Assembly: GCA_947503775.1 (NCBI GenBank)
Contig: CANNFE010000002.1
Coordinates: 186,001 to 250,000, forward strand
Direction: 5' to 3'
Origin: an uncultured Paracoccaceae bacterium
Lineage (GTDB): Bacteria; Pseudomonadota; Alphaproteobacteria; Rhodobacterales; Rhodobacteraceae
DNA length: 64,000 nucleotides
The stretch's first letter is position 1; each line of letters begins with the position of its first letter. This document shows positions 43,149 through 51,340 of this stretch, in pieces. The notes under the pieces are model-generated. The model did no database searches. It worked only from the letters and a program-made list of their open reading frames with translations, and was not told where the DNA came from. Position numbers and translations under genes: made by a program.

Positions 43149-43865
43149 CTATTGTCCAAGAACCCTGAGGATCGACCGGATGCGCTCGTCCTCCTTGTCG
43201 AGAAAGGATTGACCAAGCTCGTAGGCGCGCTGCACCTCGATCATCCGGCTGACCTGCAAAAGAGGATTGACGTTCGACCCCTCGAGAAATCCCTGCAGGA
43301 TCCGCCCCTCCTCGGCCAGGGCGATCTCGCCTTCCACGCGGAACCGCGTTCCTTCCTCGCGGATCAGATCGGCTCCGTCCGCGGGCAAAACAAGGCCGAT
43401 CTGCCCGATCGGAAGCCCCTCTGCGCTGACCGTTCCGTCAGCAGAGATGCCGATCGCGCCGGTGCCGGGCGGGATGAAGACGGGCGCGCCGCCTGCATCA
43501 AGGACACGCTCGCCGGTTTCGGTGACCAGATCACCGACCTCGTTGGGGGTGAAATGCCCGTCGCGGGTCAGGCGCGGGCCATCCGGCGTTTCGATCTGGA
43601 AAAACCCGGGCCCTTCGATGGCCAGATCGAAACCGCTTCTTGTCTGCGCCATCCCGCCCTGGACCAGCGATGTGTTGCGCGCCCGGGCCGAGGCCATCGA
43701 AAGCGAAGCGTCATCGCCGCCCAGCTCTCGGACGTATTCCGAAAAGACGATGCCTTCCTGGCGAAACCCCGTCGTCGAGGCGTTCGCGATATTATTGGCC
43801 ACGACCCGCATTTCGCTAAGCAGGCCCGATTGGCGGGTCAGGGTCGTGTAGCCTGCATTTTCCAT
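43149..43865 (-). CDS. flgF: Proximal rod protein FlgF
   Basis: 238 aa. N-terminal YTTLTRQSGLLSEMRVVANN IANA, central GFDLAIEGPGFFQIETPDGP, C-terminal MIEVQRAYELGQSFLDKEDE. Rod protein of the FlgF class, 9 bp upstream of flgG. Confidence 0.95.
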   Translation of the reverse strand: MENAGYTTLTRQSGLLSEMRVVANNIANASTTGFRQEGIVFSEYVRELGGDDASLSMASARARNTSLVQGGMAQTRSGFDLAIEGPGFFQIETPDGPRLTRDGHFTPNEVGDLVTETGERVLDAGGAPVFIPPGTGAIGISADGTVSAEGLPIGQIGLVLPADGADLIREEGTRFRVEGEIALAEEGRILQGFLEGSNVNPLLQVSRMIEVQRAYELGQSFLDKEDERIRSILRVLGQ

Positions 43866-43868
43866 CGG

Positions 43869-44138
43869 TCAGCCTCCCGCGATGATCGGAACAAGGGTTG
43901 TTTGAAAGAACGAGACAAGCGTTTCGGTCATGAAGCCCATCGTCACCCAGAAGACGGCGACGATCGCGCCCAGTTTTGGAACGAAGGTGAGGGTCATTTC
44001 CTGAATGGAGGTCAAAGCCTGAAAGAGCCCCACGACAAGGCCCGCGACCAAGGCCACGGCCAGGATCGGCAGAGAGATGATCCCCGAGATCCACAATCCC
44101 TGCCGCAATGTGTCGTAGAACACCGCCTCCTCCAGCAT
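43869..44138 (-). CDS. fliQ: Flagellar export gate protein FliQ
   Basis: 89 aa with two membrane helices (GLWISGIISLPILAVALVAG and AVFWVTMGFMTETLVSFFQT) and the conserved LFQALTSIQEMTLTFVPKLG. Small gate subunit working with FliP and FliR, here placed among rod genes. Confidence 0.95.
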   Translation of the reverse strand: MLEEAVFYDTLRQGLWISGIISLPILAVALVAGLVVGLFQALTSIQEMTLTFVPKLGAIVAVFWVTMGFMTETLVSFFQTTLVPIIAGG

Positions 44139-44141
44139 CGG

Positions 44142-44420
44142 TCAGACCGGCATCCGAAGGATTTCCTGATAGGCCTCGACCACCTTGTCGCGGATCGTCA
44201 CCGCAGTTTCGATGGCAAGCTCGGTCTGGGCCAGGGCCTGCACCAGGGAATGGGGGTCCATCTGCCCTGCCATGGCCGATGTGGCCGCCGCCTCTCCGGT
44301 CTGGAGGGTGGAGACGAAATCCGTGGCAACCCGGCCCATCGCGCTGCCGGCAGGATCGGGGGCGGTGGCAGGCCGGGTGGCCTGGTAGGCCTTTGCGGCC
44401 AGTGTGCTGGTCAATTCCAT
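44142..44420 (-). CDS. fliE: Hook-basal body protein FliE
   Basis: 92 aa. C-terminal conserved half SLVQALAQTELAIETAVTIR DKVVEAYQEILRMPV; N-terminal half variable. FliE links the MS ring to the rod. Followed 3 bp later by fliQ. Confidence 0.93.
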   Translation of the reverse strand: MELTSTLAAKAYQATRPATAPDPAGSAMGRVATDFVSTLQTGEAAATSAMAGQMDPHSLVQALAQTELAIETAVTIRDKVVEAYQEILRMPV

Positions 44421-44431
44421 TAAAATGCGTC

Positions 44432-44824
44432 CTATTTCTTGAGAAGATCCATCAGGGACGACGACATCTTGCGAACCTGATCGAACATTTTGAGGTTGGC
44501 CTCATAGCTGCGCTGCGCCTCGCGCGCGTCGGCAATTTCCATCACCAGATCGACGTTGGAGCCGTCGAAATACCCGCTTTCGTCCGCCATCGGATGGGAC
44601 GGATCGTGGATACGCGGGAGCGTGGATTGATCCAGTGTGACCGGCCCCGCGGTGACGCTGCCCGATGGGCGGCCGCGCATCATTTCCGCCTCGAAACTCA
44701 TCAGTTTGCGCCGGTAGCCGGGCGTGTCGGCATTCGCGATATTCTCGGACGTGTAGCGCAAACGCATGGCCTGAGCCTGCATGCCGCTTGACGCCGTCTT
44801 CAGCGCGTCGGTAAACTCGGCCAT
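44432..44824 (-). CDS. flgC: Proximal rod protein FlgC
   Basis: 130 aa. N-terminal FTDALKTASSGMQAQAMRLR, ENIANADTPGYRRKLMSFEA, C-terminal GSNVDLVMEIADAREAQRSY EANLKMF. Standard FlgC layout, 3 bp after flgB. Confidence 0.96.
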   Translation of the reverse strand: MAEFTDALKTASSGMQAQAMRLRYTSENIANADTPGYRRKLMSFEAEMMRGRPSGSVTAGPVTLDQSTLPRIHDPSHPMADESGYFDGSNVDLVMEIADAREAQRSYEANLKMFDQVRKMSSSLMDLLKK

Positions 44825-44827
44825 GGA

Positions 44828-45217
44828 TCAGGCCCGTCCCAGACTGACGCGAACGACCGTCATCGCGTGGCTGTAAATCGCGAGCGCCCTATTGTGCTGG
44901 CGCTGGGCATCCACCGATCTAAGCATCTCGGTCTCTAGCGAGACATTGTTCCCGTTCGGCGAGAGCGTTCCGACATCCTTGGCTGGCATGACCCTCCAGC
45001 TTTCAGAGGTCTCATTGTTCCTGAAATGTTCCTGTCGTGTCGCCCGCATATCGAACTGGTCCGGCCCCGAATAGACCGAACTGAACGCCTCCATCGTCTG
45101 GCTGCGATAGCCGGGGGTGTCCGCATTCGCCATGTTCTGCGCGGTCAGCGCCTGATGCTTGCCCGCATGCTTGGCCATCTGATGGGCGACGTCGAAAACT
45201 GTGAGACTGTCATACAA
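44828..45217 (-). CDS. flgB: Proximal rod protein FlgB
   Basis: 129 aa. Rod motif AKHAGKHQALTAQNMANADT PGYRSQTMEAF, C-terminal LETEMLRSVDAQRQHNRALA. First gene of the minus-strand operon running to the FliL-like gene at 40751. Divergent from fliI across a CtrA-like box. Confidence 0.95.
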   Translation of the reverse strand: MYDSLTVFDVAHQMAKHAGKHQALTAQNMANADTPGYRSQTMEAFSSVYSGPDQFDMRATRQEHFRNNETSESWRVMPAKDVGTLSPNGNNVSLETEMLRSVDAQRQHNRALAIYSHAMTVVRVSLGRA

Positions 45218-45237
45218 GGGCGTTCTCCCAATCTGTC

Positions 45238-45252
45238 TAAATCAACGCTTAA
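45238..45252. promoter_or_regulatory. CtrA-like box between flgB and fliI
   Basis: TAAA TCAACGC TTAA fits TTAA-N7-TTAA with one mismatch, 20 bp upstream of flgB and 47 bp upstream of fliI. A GANTC site (GATTC) follows at 45257-45261. Confidence 0.42.
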
Positions 45253-45299
45253 CCCCGATTCCCTAAGAAAGAGTTGTCTCGAACGGAAAAGGGGTCGAC

Positions 45300-46661
45300 A
45301 TGCCCGCCACCACTCTCGATTTGAAAGACCTCGCCGACCGGATCGAGGTGCCCAGACGCGCCCATCCGATTGGCCGGATCGTTTCGGTCAACGCCCATTC
45401 GATCACGCTCGAGGGGCTGTCGGACACCGCGCGGCTCGGTGACCGGCTGCGTCTGCTGGGATCGCCCAGGCTCGGTGCGGATATCTTCGAAATCTCGGGC
45501 GATCATGTCTCTGCGCTGACGGATGGCCCGGCGGACGGGTTGCGGGTCGGGCAGCGGATGCGCCTTGAGGATCGCGCCGACCTGTCTGTCGACGACACAT
45601 GGCTGGGGCGCGTGCTCGACCCCTATGGCGCCGCGCTTGACGGGGCGCCGCTTCTCAAAGGGCCGGTCCGGCGCCCTCTTGTGGCGCCTCCGCCGCCGCC
45701 CGCGATGCGCCGCGCGCTGGGCGCCAGGCTCGAGACGGGGCTCAAGGTCTTCAACACATTCCTGCCGATCGCCCGGGGCCAGCGCCTTGGCCTTTTCGCT
45801 GGATCGGGTGTCGGGAAATCGACGCTTCTGGGCACGCTCTGCCGCCAGGTTCAGGCGGATGTCGTGGTGATCGGCCTTGTCGGAGAGCGGGGGCGCGAGC
45901 TGCGCCATTTCGTCGATACCGTCCTTGGCCCCGAGGGGATGGCCCGCGCCGTCGTGATCGCGGCCACCTCCGACATGGAGGCGCAAAAGCGCAAACGCTG
46001 TGCGCTGTCGGCGATGACCGTGGCCGAATATTTCCGCGATCAGGGGCGGCATGTCCTCCTCATCATCGATTCGATCACCCGCCTCGCGGAGGCGCATCGC
46101 GAAACCGCCACCGCTGCCGGGGAGGCCGCAAATCTTCGCGGCTATCCTCCCTCGACGGCCCATATGCTCACCTCACTCTGCGAACGCGCGGGTCCCGGAA
46201 CGGAGGGGCAAGGCGACATCACCGCGATCCTCAGCGTTCTCGTCGCGGGCTCGGATATGGAAGAGCCTGTCGCGGACATGCTGCGCGGCGTTCTTGACGG
46301 TCACGTGGTTCTCGACCGCGAAATCGCGGAGCGTGGGCGCTACCCGGCGATCGACCTTTTGAGATCCGTATCAAGATGCCTTCCCGCTGCGGCGAGCGAG
46401 ACCGAAAACGCCTTGCTCGCAAAGGCGCGCGCCCGGTTGGCGATCTATGAGCGGTCCGAAATGATGGTCCAGGCGGGGCTGTATTCGGCCGGCACCGACG
46501 CCTCCATCGATGAAGCGATCGCCAGTTTTCAGGACCTCGACGCCTTCATTGCCTCGCCCGAGGAGGACGATATCGAAGCGAGTTTCGTCGCCCTGAAACG
46601 CCTTCTTGGTCTTGCCGCCAGAAAAGGGCGACTAAGCTCTGGCCAATCCCCCAAGATATAG
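45300..46661 (+). CDS. fliI: Flagellar export ATPase FliI
   Basis: 453 aa. F1-beta-like ATPase: Walker A FAGSGVGKSTLLG near residue 167, Walker B region VLLIIDSITRLAEAHRE, and YPPSTAHMLTSLCERAGPGT. N-terminal domain IGRIVSVNAHSITLEGLSDT. It powers or unfolds export substrates with FliH and FliJ. It stands alone on the plus strand, divergent from flgB. Confidence 0.97.
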   Translation: MPATTLDLKDLADRIEVPRRAHPIGRIVSVNAHSITLEGLSDTARLGDRLRLLGSPRLGADIFEISGDHVSALTDGPADGLRVGQRMRLEDRADLSVDDTWLGRVLDPYGAALDGAPLLKGPVRRPLVAPPPPPAMRRALGARLETGLKVFNTFLPIARGQRLGLFAGSGVGKSTLLGTLCRQVQADVVVIGLVGERGRELRHFVDTVLGPEGMARAVVIAATSDMEAQKRKRCALSAMTVAEYFRDQGRHVLLIIDSITRLAEAHRETATAAGEAANLRGYPPSTAHMLTSLCERAGPGTEGQGDITAILSVLVAGSDMEEPVADMLRGVLDGHVVLDREIAERGRYPAIDLLRSVSRCLPAAASETENALLAKARARLAIYERSEMMVQAGLYSAGTDASIDEAIASFQDLDAFIASPEEDDIEASFVALKRLLGLAARKGRLSSGQSPKI

Positions 46662-46689
46662 CTTTGATTTGCAAAGGCCGACCGTGTCT

Positions 46690-47289
46690 TCAATCGACGA
46701 CGATCACCTGCCCGGTGATCGCGCCTTCGACGCTTTTCGCATAGGCATGACCGACGCGTCGGGCTGAGACGGGCGTGTGACCCGGGAACCAATCGCCATA
46801 TCTCGAAGCAGAGACATCGAGCAAGCCCGGGCTGACCACGTTAAGGCGCAGGCCCCGCGGCATCTCGATCGCCGCTCCGATGACGAACCCGTCCAGCGCA
46901 CCATTGGCCATCGCCGCGCCTGCGCCCATGCGGATCGGATCGCGATTGAGAATACCGCTCGTCAACGTGAAAGAGCCGCCACTAGAGATTGTCTTAAGAC
47001 CGGCAAGGACAAGATTGATCTGCCCCATCACCTTCTGCTGCAGACCAAGCGCAAGCGTCTGATCCGTATGCTCGCCGAGCGCCGCGAAATGAACGTCTCC
47101 GGCCGTGGACACGACCGCATCGATAGCGCCAACCCGGCGATACATATCCCGGACCGAGGCAAGATCCGAGATATCGACCTGAATATCGCCGCTGCTGCGC
47201 CCGGCGCGGATAAGATCGTGACGGCGCCCAAGGTCGGCGCAGGCGACCTGCCCGATGTCTCCCTCTGCGCCGACAACAAGGATTTTCAT
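46690..47289 (-). CDS. Short-chain dehydrogenase-like protein lacking the YxxxK motif
   Basis: 199 aa. Rossmann motif ILVVGAEGDIGQVACADLG, then IDAVVSTAGDVHFAALGEHT and LRLNVVSPGLLDVSASRYGD. At the usual catalytic site it reads GAGAAMANGALDGFVIGAAI, with Ala where Tyr and Lys are expected, so it may not be a standard SDR enzyme. It interrupts the flagellar cluster and converges with fliI. Substrate unknown. Confidence 0.85.
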   Translation of the reverse strand: MKILVVGAEGDIGQVACADLGRRHDLIRAGRSSGDIQVDISDLASVRDMYRRVGAIDAVVSTAGDVHFAALGEHTDQTLALGLQQKVMGQINLVLAGLKTISSGGSFTLTSGILNRDPIRMGAGAAMANGALDGFVIGAAIEMPRGLRLNVVSPGLLDVSASRYGDWFPGHTPVSARRVGHAYAKSVEGAITGQVIVVD

Positions 47290-47761
47290 AATGATGCCTC
47301 CCGCGCGCCTTCATACCAAAGACGTCTAGGCTCAAGAAGAACCATGCAGCGCGTTAACCCTTTCCCAAAGCTACTCATCTGCCCCAGTCGCGCGTGATCG
47401 CTCAAGCTGATCTTCCTGGCCCTAGCTTTCGATCCCACGGTTTGATGGTTCGAGCCATTCGCAGGAATGAATAGAAGCGCTATGGGGCCAAATTCGTCAC
47501 GGCAGCGCCAAGACCAAGACCGCGGTCAGAGCCGCAGTACAGCGATCGCAAGCTTCGACCGCGAAGCTGATCCAAAAATGCCGGGGCTAAACAGATAGAG
47601 TGAGGCTTGTCCCGCGGGTCCCGCGATATTCATAAGATTATTCAGCTCTACTGCCCCTTAGAAAACTGAACGCGATACGTGGAAAGGCGCTGCAGAGGTC
47701 CGCTTCCTCGGGGTCCTTGGGCGCCCGGTCATCAGCGCCGTCTTTTCCACGACCCCATAGC
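47290..47761. other. Non-coding segment with transposase remnant
   Basis: 472 bp between the SDR gene and flgI. Besides the IS481-type remnant at 47482-47590 I see no intact ORF and no tRNA fold. Inverted motifs such as CCGCGG/CCGCGG and CTTCGACCGCGAAG occur but lack T-runs. The region looks like a decayed insertion site. Confidence 0.5.
47482..47590 (+). pseudogene. Remnant of an IS481-family transposase (N-terminus)
   Basis: Frame starting at 47486 reads GQIRHGSAKTKTAVRA then VQRSQASTAKLIQK before TAA at 47588-47590. This matches the opening of IS481-type transposases (MGQ..HGSA.TT.AVRAAIQ.SQAS). The ATG at 47482 is one base out of frame because of an extra G (ATGGGG for ATGGGC). The HTH and catalytic DDE regions are absent. 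It is therefore a broken fragment; no terminal inverted repeats are recognisable. Confidence 0.6.
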
Positions 47762-48874
47762 CTAATTCACGATGAAATCCGCGTGCAGCGCCCCGGCGGA
47801 TTTCATATTTTTCAGAATATCGATCATATCCCTTGTCGAGACACCCAAGGCATTCAAGCCGGATATAACCTCTGACAAAGTTGTCCCGTCGGGGATCTCG
47901 GCCAGACCCGTTCCGACCTCCTCCTCGAGACCAACGCGGGTGCGCGGAACGACCACTGTCTCGCCTGGTGCGAAGGGATTGGGCTGCACGACCTCCGGCG
48001 CTTCTTCCACGCGAAGCGTCAACCCGCCCTGACTGATCGCAACCCGCGAGATCCGCACATCCGCACCCATGACAATCGTTCCCGATCTCTGGTCAACGAC
48101 CACACGCGCCTTTCGCTCAGGCTCGACCAAAAGATTCTCAATCCGGCCCAGCGCATGGGCCGGAGACCGCATCCCGCTGCGCGATATATCGAAAGAGACG
48201 GTGCCGGAATCGAGCATGACAGCCACCCTGCGTCCAAATTCGCGGTTGATCACATTCTCGATCCGGGCCGCCGTCGTGAAATCCGCGGTTCTCAGGGCCA
48301 GCCGCACATCCTGAAGCGTCGATAGATCGAAATCGATCTCGCGCTCGACCCGCGCGCCCGATGGAATGACGCCCGCGGTGGGAACCCCCTGCACCACCCG
48401 CGCGCCGTCCCCTTCGGCCTGCGCGCCCCCGGCGATCAGCGGGCCCTGCGCAACCGCATAGATATCCCCATCGGCCGCATTCAATGGCGTCATGATAAGC
48501 GTTCCGCCCAAAAGGCTGTTCGCATCGCCGATCGCTGACACCGTGACATCGATCTGGCTGCCCGCCCGCGCGAAGGGAGGCAGCGTCGCCGTTACGATTA
48601 CCGCTGCCACATTCTTGGGCCGAACCTGCTCTCCTGTGATGTTGACGCCCAGCCGCTCGAGGATATTCGACATAATCTCTTCGGTGAAAGGCGAGTTCCT
48701 CAGCCCATCCCCGCTGCCATCAAGACCGACGACCAGCCCGTATCCGACAAGATCATTGCCGCGGACGCCGTCGAATTCGACCAGATCCTTCAACCGGATC
48801 GGGCCGGCAGATGAGGGGACCGGCATCGCGATCAAAAACGCAAAAAGGGCGATTATCCTGATCACAAGCGACAT
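47762..48874 (-). CDS. flgI: Flagellar P-ring protein FlgI
   Basis: 370 aa. Signal peptide VIRIIALFAFLIAMPVPSSA, then RLKDLVEFDGVRGNDLVGYG LVVGLDGSGDG, VTATLPPFARAGSQIDVTVS, SLLGGTLIMTPLNAADGDIY and the C-terminal IISGLNALGVSTRDMIDILK-like LNALGVSTRDMIDILKNMKS. Periplasmic bushing ring. Its ATG overlaps the flgL stop by one base. Confidence 0.97.
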   Translation of the reverse strand: MSLVIRIIALFAFLIAMPVPSSAGPIRLKDLVEFDGVRGNDLVGYGLVVGLDGSGDGLRNSPFTEEIMSNILERLGVNITGEQVRPKNVAAVIVTATLPPFARAGSQIDVTVSAIGDANSLLGGTLIMTPLNAADGDIYAVAQGPLIAGGAQAEGDGARVVQGVPTAGVIPSGARVEREIDFDLSTLQDVRLALRTADFTTAARIENVINREFGRRVAVMLDSGTVSFDISRSGMRSPAHALGRIENLLVEPERKARVVVDQRSGTIVMGADVRISRVAISQGGLTLRVEEAPEVVQPNPFAPGETVVVPRTRVGLEEEVGTGLAEIPDGTTLSEVISGLNALGVSTRDMIDILKNMKSAGALHADFIVN

Positions 48875-49875
48875 CAGATATACTGCGCCAGTGACAGGCG
48901 CGAGACTCTGGCCGTCAGGGTGTAATGAAGTTCAAGCTGGGTCTGCACCTGATCGAGAGCGGAGGCCGTTTCAAAAGGATCTGCCTCAAGCATCTCGGTC
49001 CGCGCTATCCGAAGGCTCGCTGTCTCAGATGTCATTCTCACGCTGATCTGTTCAAGCTTAAACTCTTCGCGCCCCACCTTTTCCTGCAGATCGATCATTC
49101 CTCTTTCTGCCGTCAACAAGTCATCTGCCGCCAGCGCAACCACTTCATCTCTGGCTGCCGGATCGGCAAATCCCGCATAGCTCGACGCCATCGACATGAA
49201 GGCCAGACCAGCAAGCACATTTTTGATCGCTGCATTGTTTGCCAGCACACTGGCATCCACCTCATCGCCAGAGCTGAGCGAAACCGGCGAGCGGGGCACC
49301 GGCGATCCAAGATAGGCCGTCGTTTCGAAGCCGCCCGCGGGGTCGTTGAACCAATTATCGATTTCAGTTTTGAGATCTGCAGGCGTCGTTGACCCTGCAA
49401 CGGCGATGGAAATGTCCGCAAGTACCGTATCTGCATCGGCAAGCGCCGGTGCTGTTACATTGTCTCCGGAAAAGACAGATTTTCCGGAAAGCGATCCGTT
49501 TAAAGCAGAAACAACGGTTGAAAAGGCCTGCCGAGCCGCTTCTGAGAGATCGGCTATATTGTTCGCGGATCTTGGCGCGGGGATTTCGAGAACGTCCCGG
49601 GCGATCCTTCCGCTTTCCGAGGTCACCCGCCCCAGCGATTGTTGCGTGAAATTCAGAAGGCTGGCCGTCTCCTTCGCGACCTGCATGTCGGCCGAGAGGC
49701 GGGACAGGTTGCTTTCAAGATGACCGATGCCCGCAAGATCCCCCTTCACGCGAGCCGACAGATCAGAAACACGGCCGCTTGCAAGCTCGTTCGTGAGCCG
49801 ATTGAGGCTCATTTTCAGATCAGCATTTTGCCGCCGTGTCATAAAGGCTTGTGAAAGATCACCTATTCGGTCCAT
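48874..49875 (-). CDS. flgL: Hook-filament junction protein FlgL
   Basis: 333 aa flagellin-fold protein. N-terminal LSQAFMTRRQNADLKMSLNR and LASGRVSDLSARVKGDLAGI; C-terminal ISVRMTSETASLRIARTEML and ETASALDQVQTQLELHYTLT. Short for FlgL with a reduced variable region. Follows flgK by 11 bp in the flgE-K-L-I operon. Confidence 0.9.
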   Translation of the reverse strand: MDRIGDLSQAFMTRRQNADLKMSLNRLTNELASGRVSDLSARVKGDLAGIGHLESNLSRLSADMQVAKETASLLNFTQQSLGRVTSESGRIARDVLEIPAPRSANNIADLSEAARQAFSTVVSALNGSLSGKSVFSGDNVTAPALADADTVLADISIAVAGSTTPADLKTEIDNWFNDPAGGFETTAYLGSPVPRSPVSLSSGDEVDASVLANNAAIKNVLAGLAFMSMASSYAGFADPAARDEVVALAADDLLTAERGMIDLQEKVGREEFKLEQISVRMTSETASLRIARTEMLEADPFETASALDQVQTQLELHYTLTARVSRLSLAQYI

Positions 49876-49886
49876 GCGGTGTCCTC

Positions 49887-51314
49887 CTATAATTCGATCA
49901 GGGTTTGGATCAGGGCATCGATCGTTTGAATGACGCGGGCATTTGCAGCATAGCTTTGCTCGACAAGCAGCAGTTGCTGTAGCTCTTCATCTGAATCGAC
50001 CCCATTCGCGAGTTCCGCAGCCTTCAGCGTATCGGCGCGGGCGGCTGACAAGCTTTCGCTCCGCTCGGCGGTCAATCGCAAGGACGCGACATCTGAAAGA
50101 AGCCTCGTCGCGATATCGGAAGCGGAATCGGGCACTGTTGTCGGGAGCGTTGAGCTCGATGCAGACAGGGCGGCCGCGAGGCCATTCAGTTGGCGGGCAT
50201 CGCCCGGCGCGCCAGGACCCGTCGCATCAAGGCCATCCCTGAGAGAAAGGGAAGAGGCGCTGACTTTGGGGTTCACCGAAAGGCGCCCGGCAAGACCGGT
50301 CAAATCCGCCAGATCGACCGCACCCAATCCATCGAGAAGAATGTCATTCGCTCCGGGTAGTGCCGGCGGTGTGGCGGGTGGGCCGGCAAGACGCGTGGCG
50401 ACCTCTGCTGCCGTTTCGTCGAGGGCTCTTTGCAGATTCACCACCGTTTCATCGCGCAGAATAAAGGCGGAAGACAGCGATCCAGCGGGCGGATCGGACG
50501 GGGGGTCAAATGGAACGCCGTTCAATGTGAGGGACCCCAGAGTTCCCGCATCAACCGAAAGATCGGCCGTCATGGTGGAGACGGCATCAAAGCCGAATTG
50601 CGCGGCGGTGCCATCGATCAGCAGCGCGCCCGACTCCGACATCAGGGCGACCCGGCCGTTTTCTCGGACAAGTTCGCGAACGGGGATGATCTCGTTAACA
50701 TCGTCGATCAGCCTTTGCCGTTGATCGAGCAGCGTATTCACGTCGACCCCGTTCGCCCCGGAGCGTTGGATGTCCGTGTTGATCCTTTCGATCGCAAGAA
50801 GCGCCTGGTTCAGCTGATCGACCTGCCTCGAGATCGCGGTTTCGGCATCCAATCGTACGGTCTGAAAGCCGTCCTCAAGCCGGTTGAACTCATTTGCGAC
50901 ATCGCTGATCGCTGTGGCCGCCGAGTCCAGACGCAGCTGGGACGATGGATCGGAGGCTGCCAATCTCAGCGCGGCCTCAAGATCGTTGATCCGGCTTGCC
51001 AGTTGCCCGCCTGTCGAGGGATCTCCGATGAGGTCCTCTAGCCGAGACAGCGCCTCGCGGGTCGAACGGTCTGCCGCCAGGGCCCCATCCGCAATCCGCC
51101 GGTCCGCCAGCAGGGCCGTGTCGACGTTGCGGTTGATACCGACGACCTGAACGCCAGCGCTTTGGCCGCCATAGACCTGCCCGGTCAGCTCGATCGAGCG
51201 GCGTCCGTAGCCTTCGGTCAGGGCATTGGCGAGGTTCGACGAGACGACCTCGGCGCTGCGCGACGCGGCTGTCAGACCGCTGAGCGCATTGGCCATGGAC
51301 TGGGTGATACTCAT
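49887..51314 (-). CDS. flgK: Hook-associated protein FlgK
   Basis: 475 aa. N-terminal SITQSMANALSGLTAASRSA EVVSSNLANALTEGYGRRSI, central ALLAIERINTDIQRSGANGV, C-terminal LLLVEQSYAANARVIQTIDA LIQTLIEL. First junction protein on the hook. Confidence 0.95.
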   Translation of the reverse strand: MSITQSMANALSGLTAASRSAEVVSSNLANALTEGYGRRSIELTGQVYGGQSAGVQVVGINRNVDTALLADRRIADGALAADRSTREALSRLEDLIGDPSTGGQLASRINDLEAALRLAASDPSSQLRLDSAATAISDVANEFNRLEDGFQTVRLDAETAISRQVDQLNQALLAIERINTDIQRSGANGVDVNTLLDQRQRLIDDVNEIIPVRELVRENGRVALMSESGALLIDGTAAQFGFDAVSTMTADLSVDAGTLGSLTLNGVPFDPPSDPPAGSLSSAFILRDETVVNLQRALDETAAEVATRLAGPPATPPALPGANDILLDGLGAVDLADLTGLAGRLSVNPKVSASSLSLRDGLDATGPGAPGDARQLNGLAAALSASSSTLPTTVPDSASDIATRLLSDVASLRLTAERSESLSAARADTLKAAELANGVDSDEELQQLLLVEQSYAANARVIQTIDALIQTLIEL

Positions 51315-51340
51315 CTGTGCCTCCGCCCGCTAACGCGCTT

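Noticed and set aside
42891-44423. 510-codon plus-strand ORF across flgG, flgF, fliQ and fliE
   Set aside because: It crosses four well-supported minus-strand flagellar genes and shows no domain.
47290-47761. Possible tRNA or intact gene in the gap before flgI
   Set aside because: No cloverleaf with a TTC-containing T-arm and paired acceptor ends was found, and no frame over ~40 codons has coding character apart from the transposase relic.
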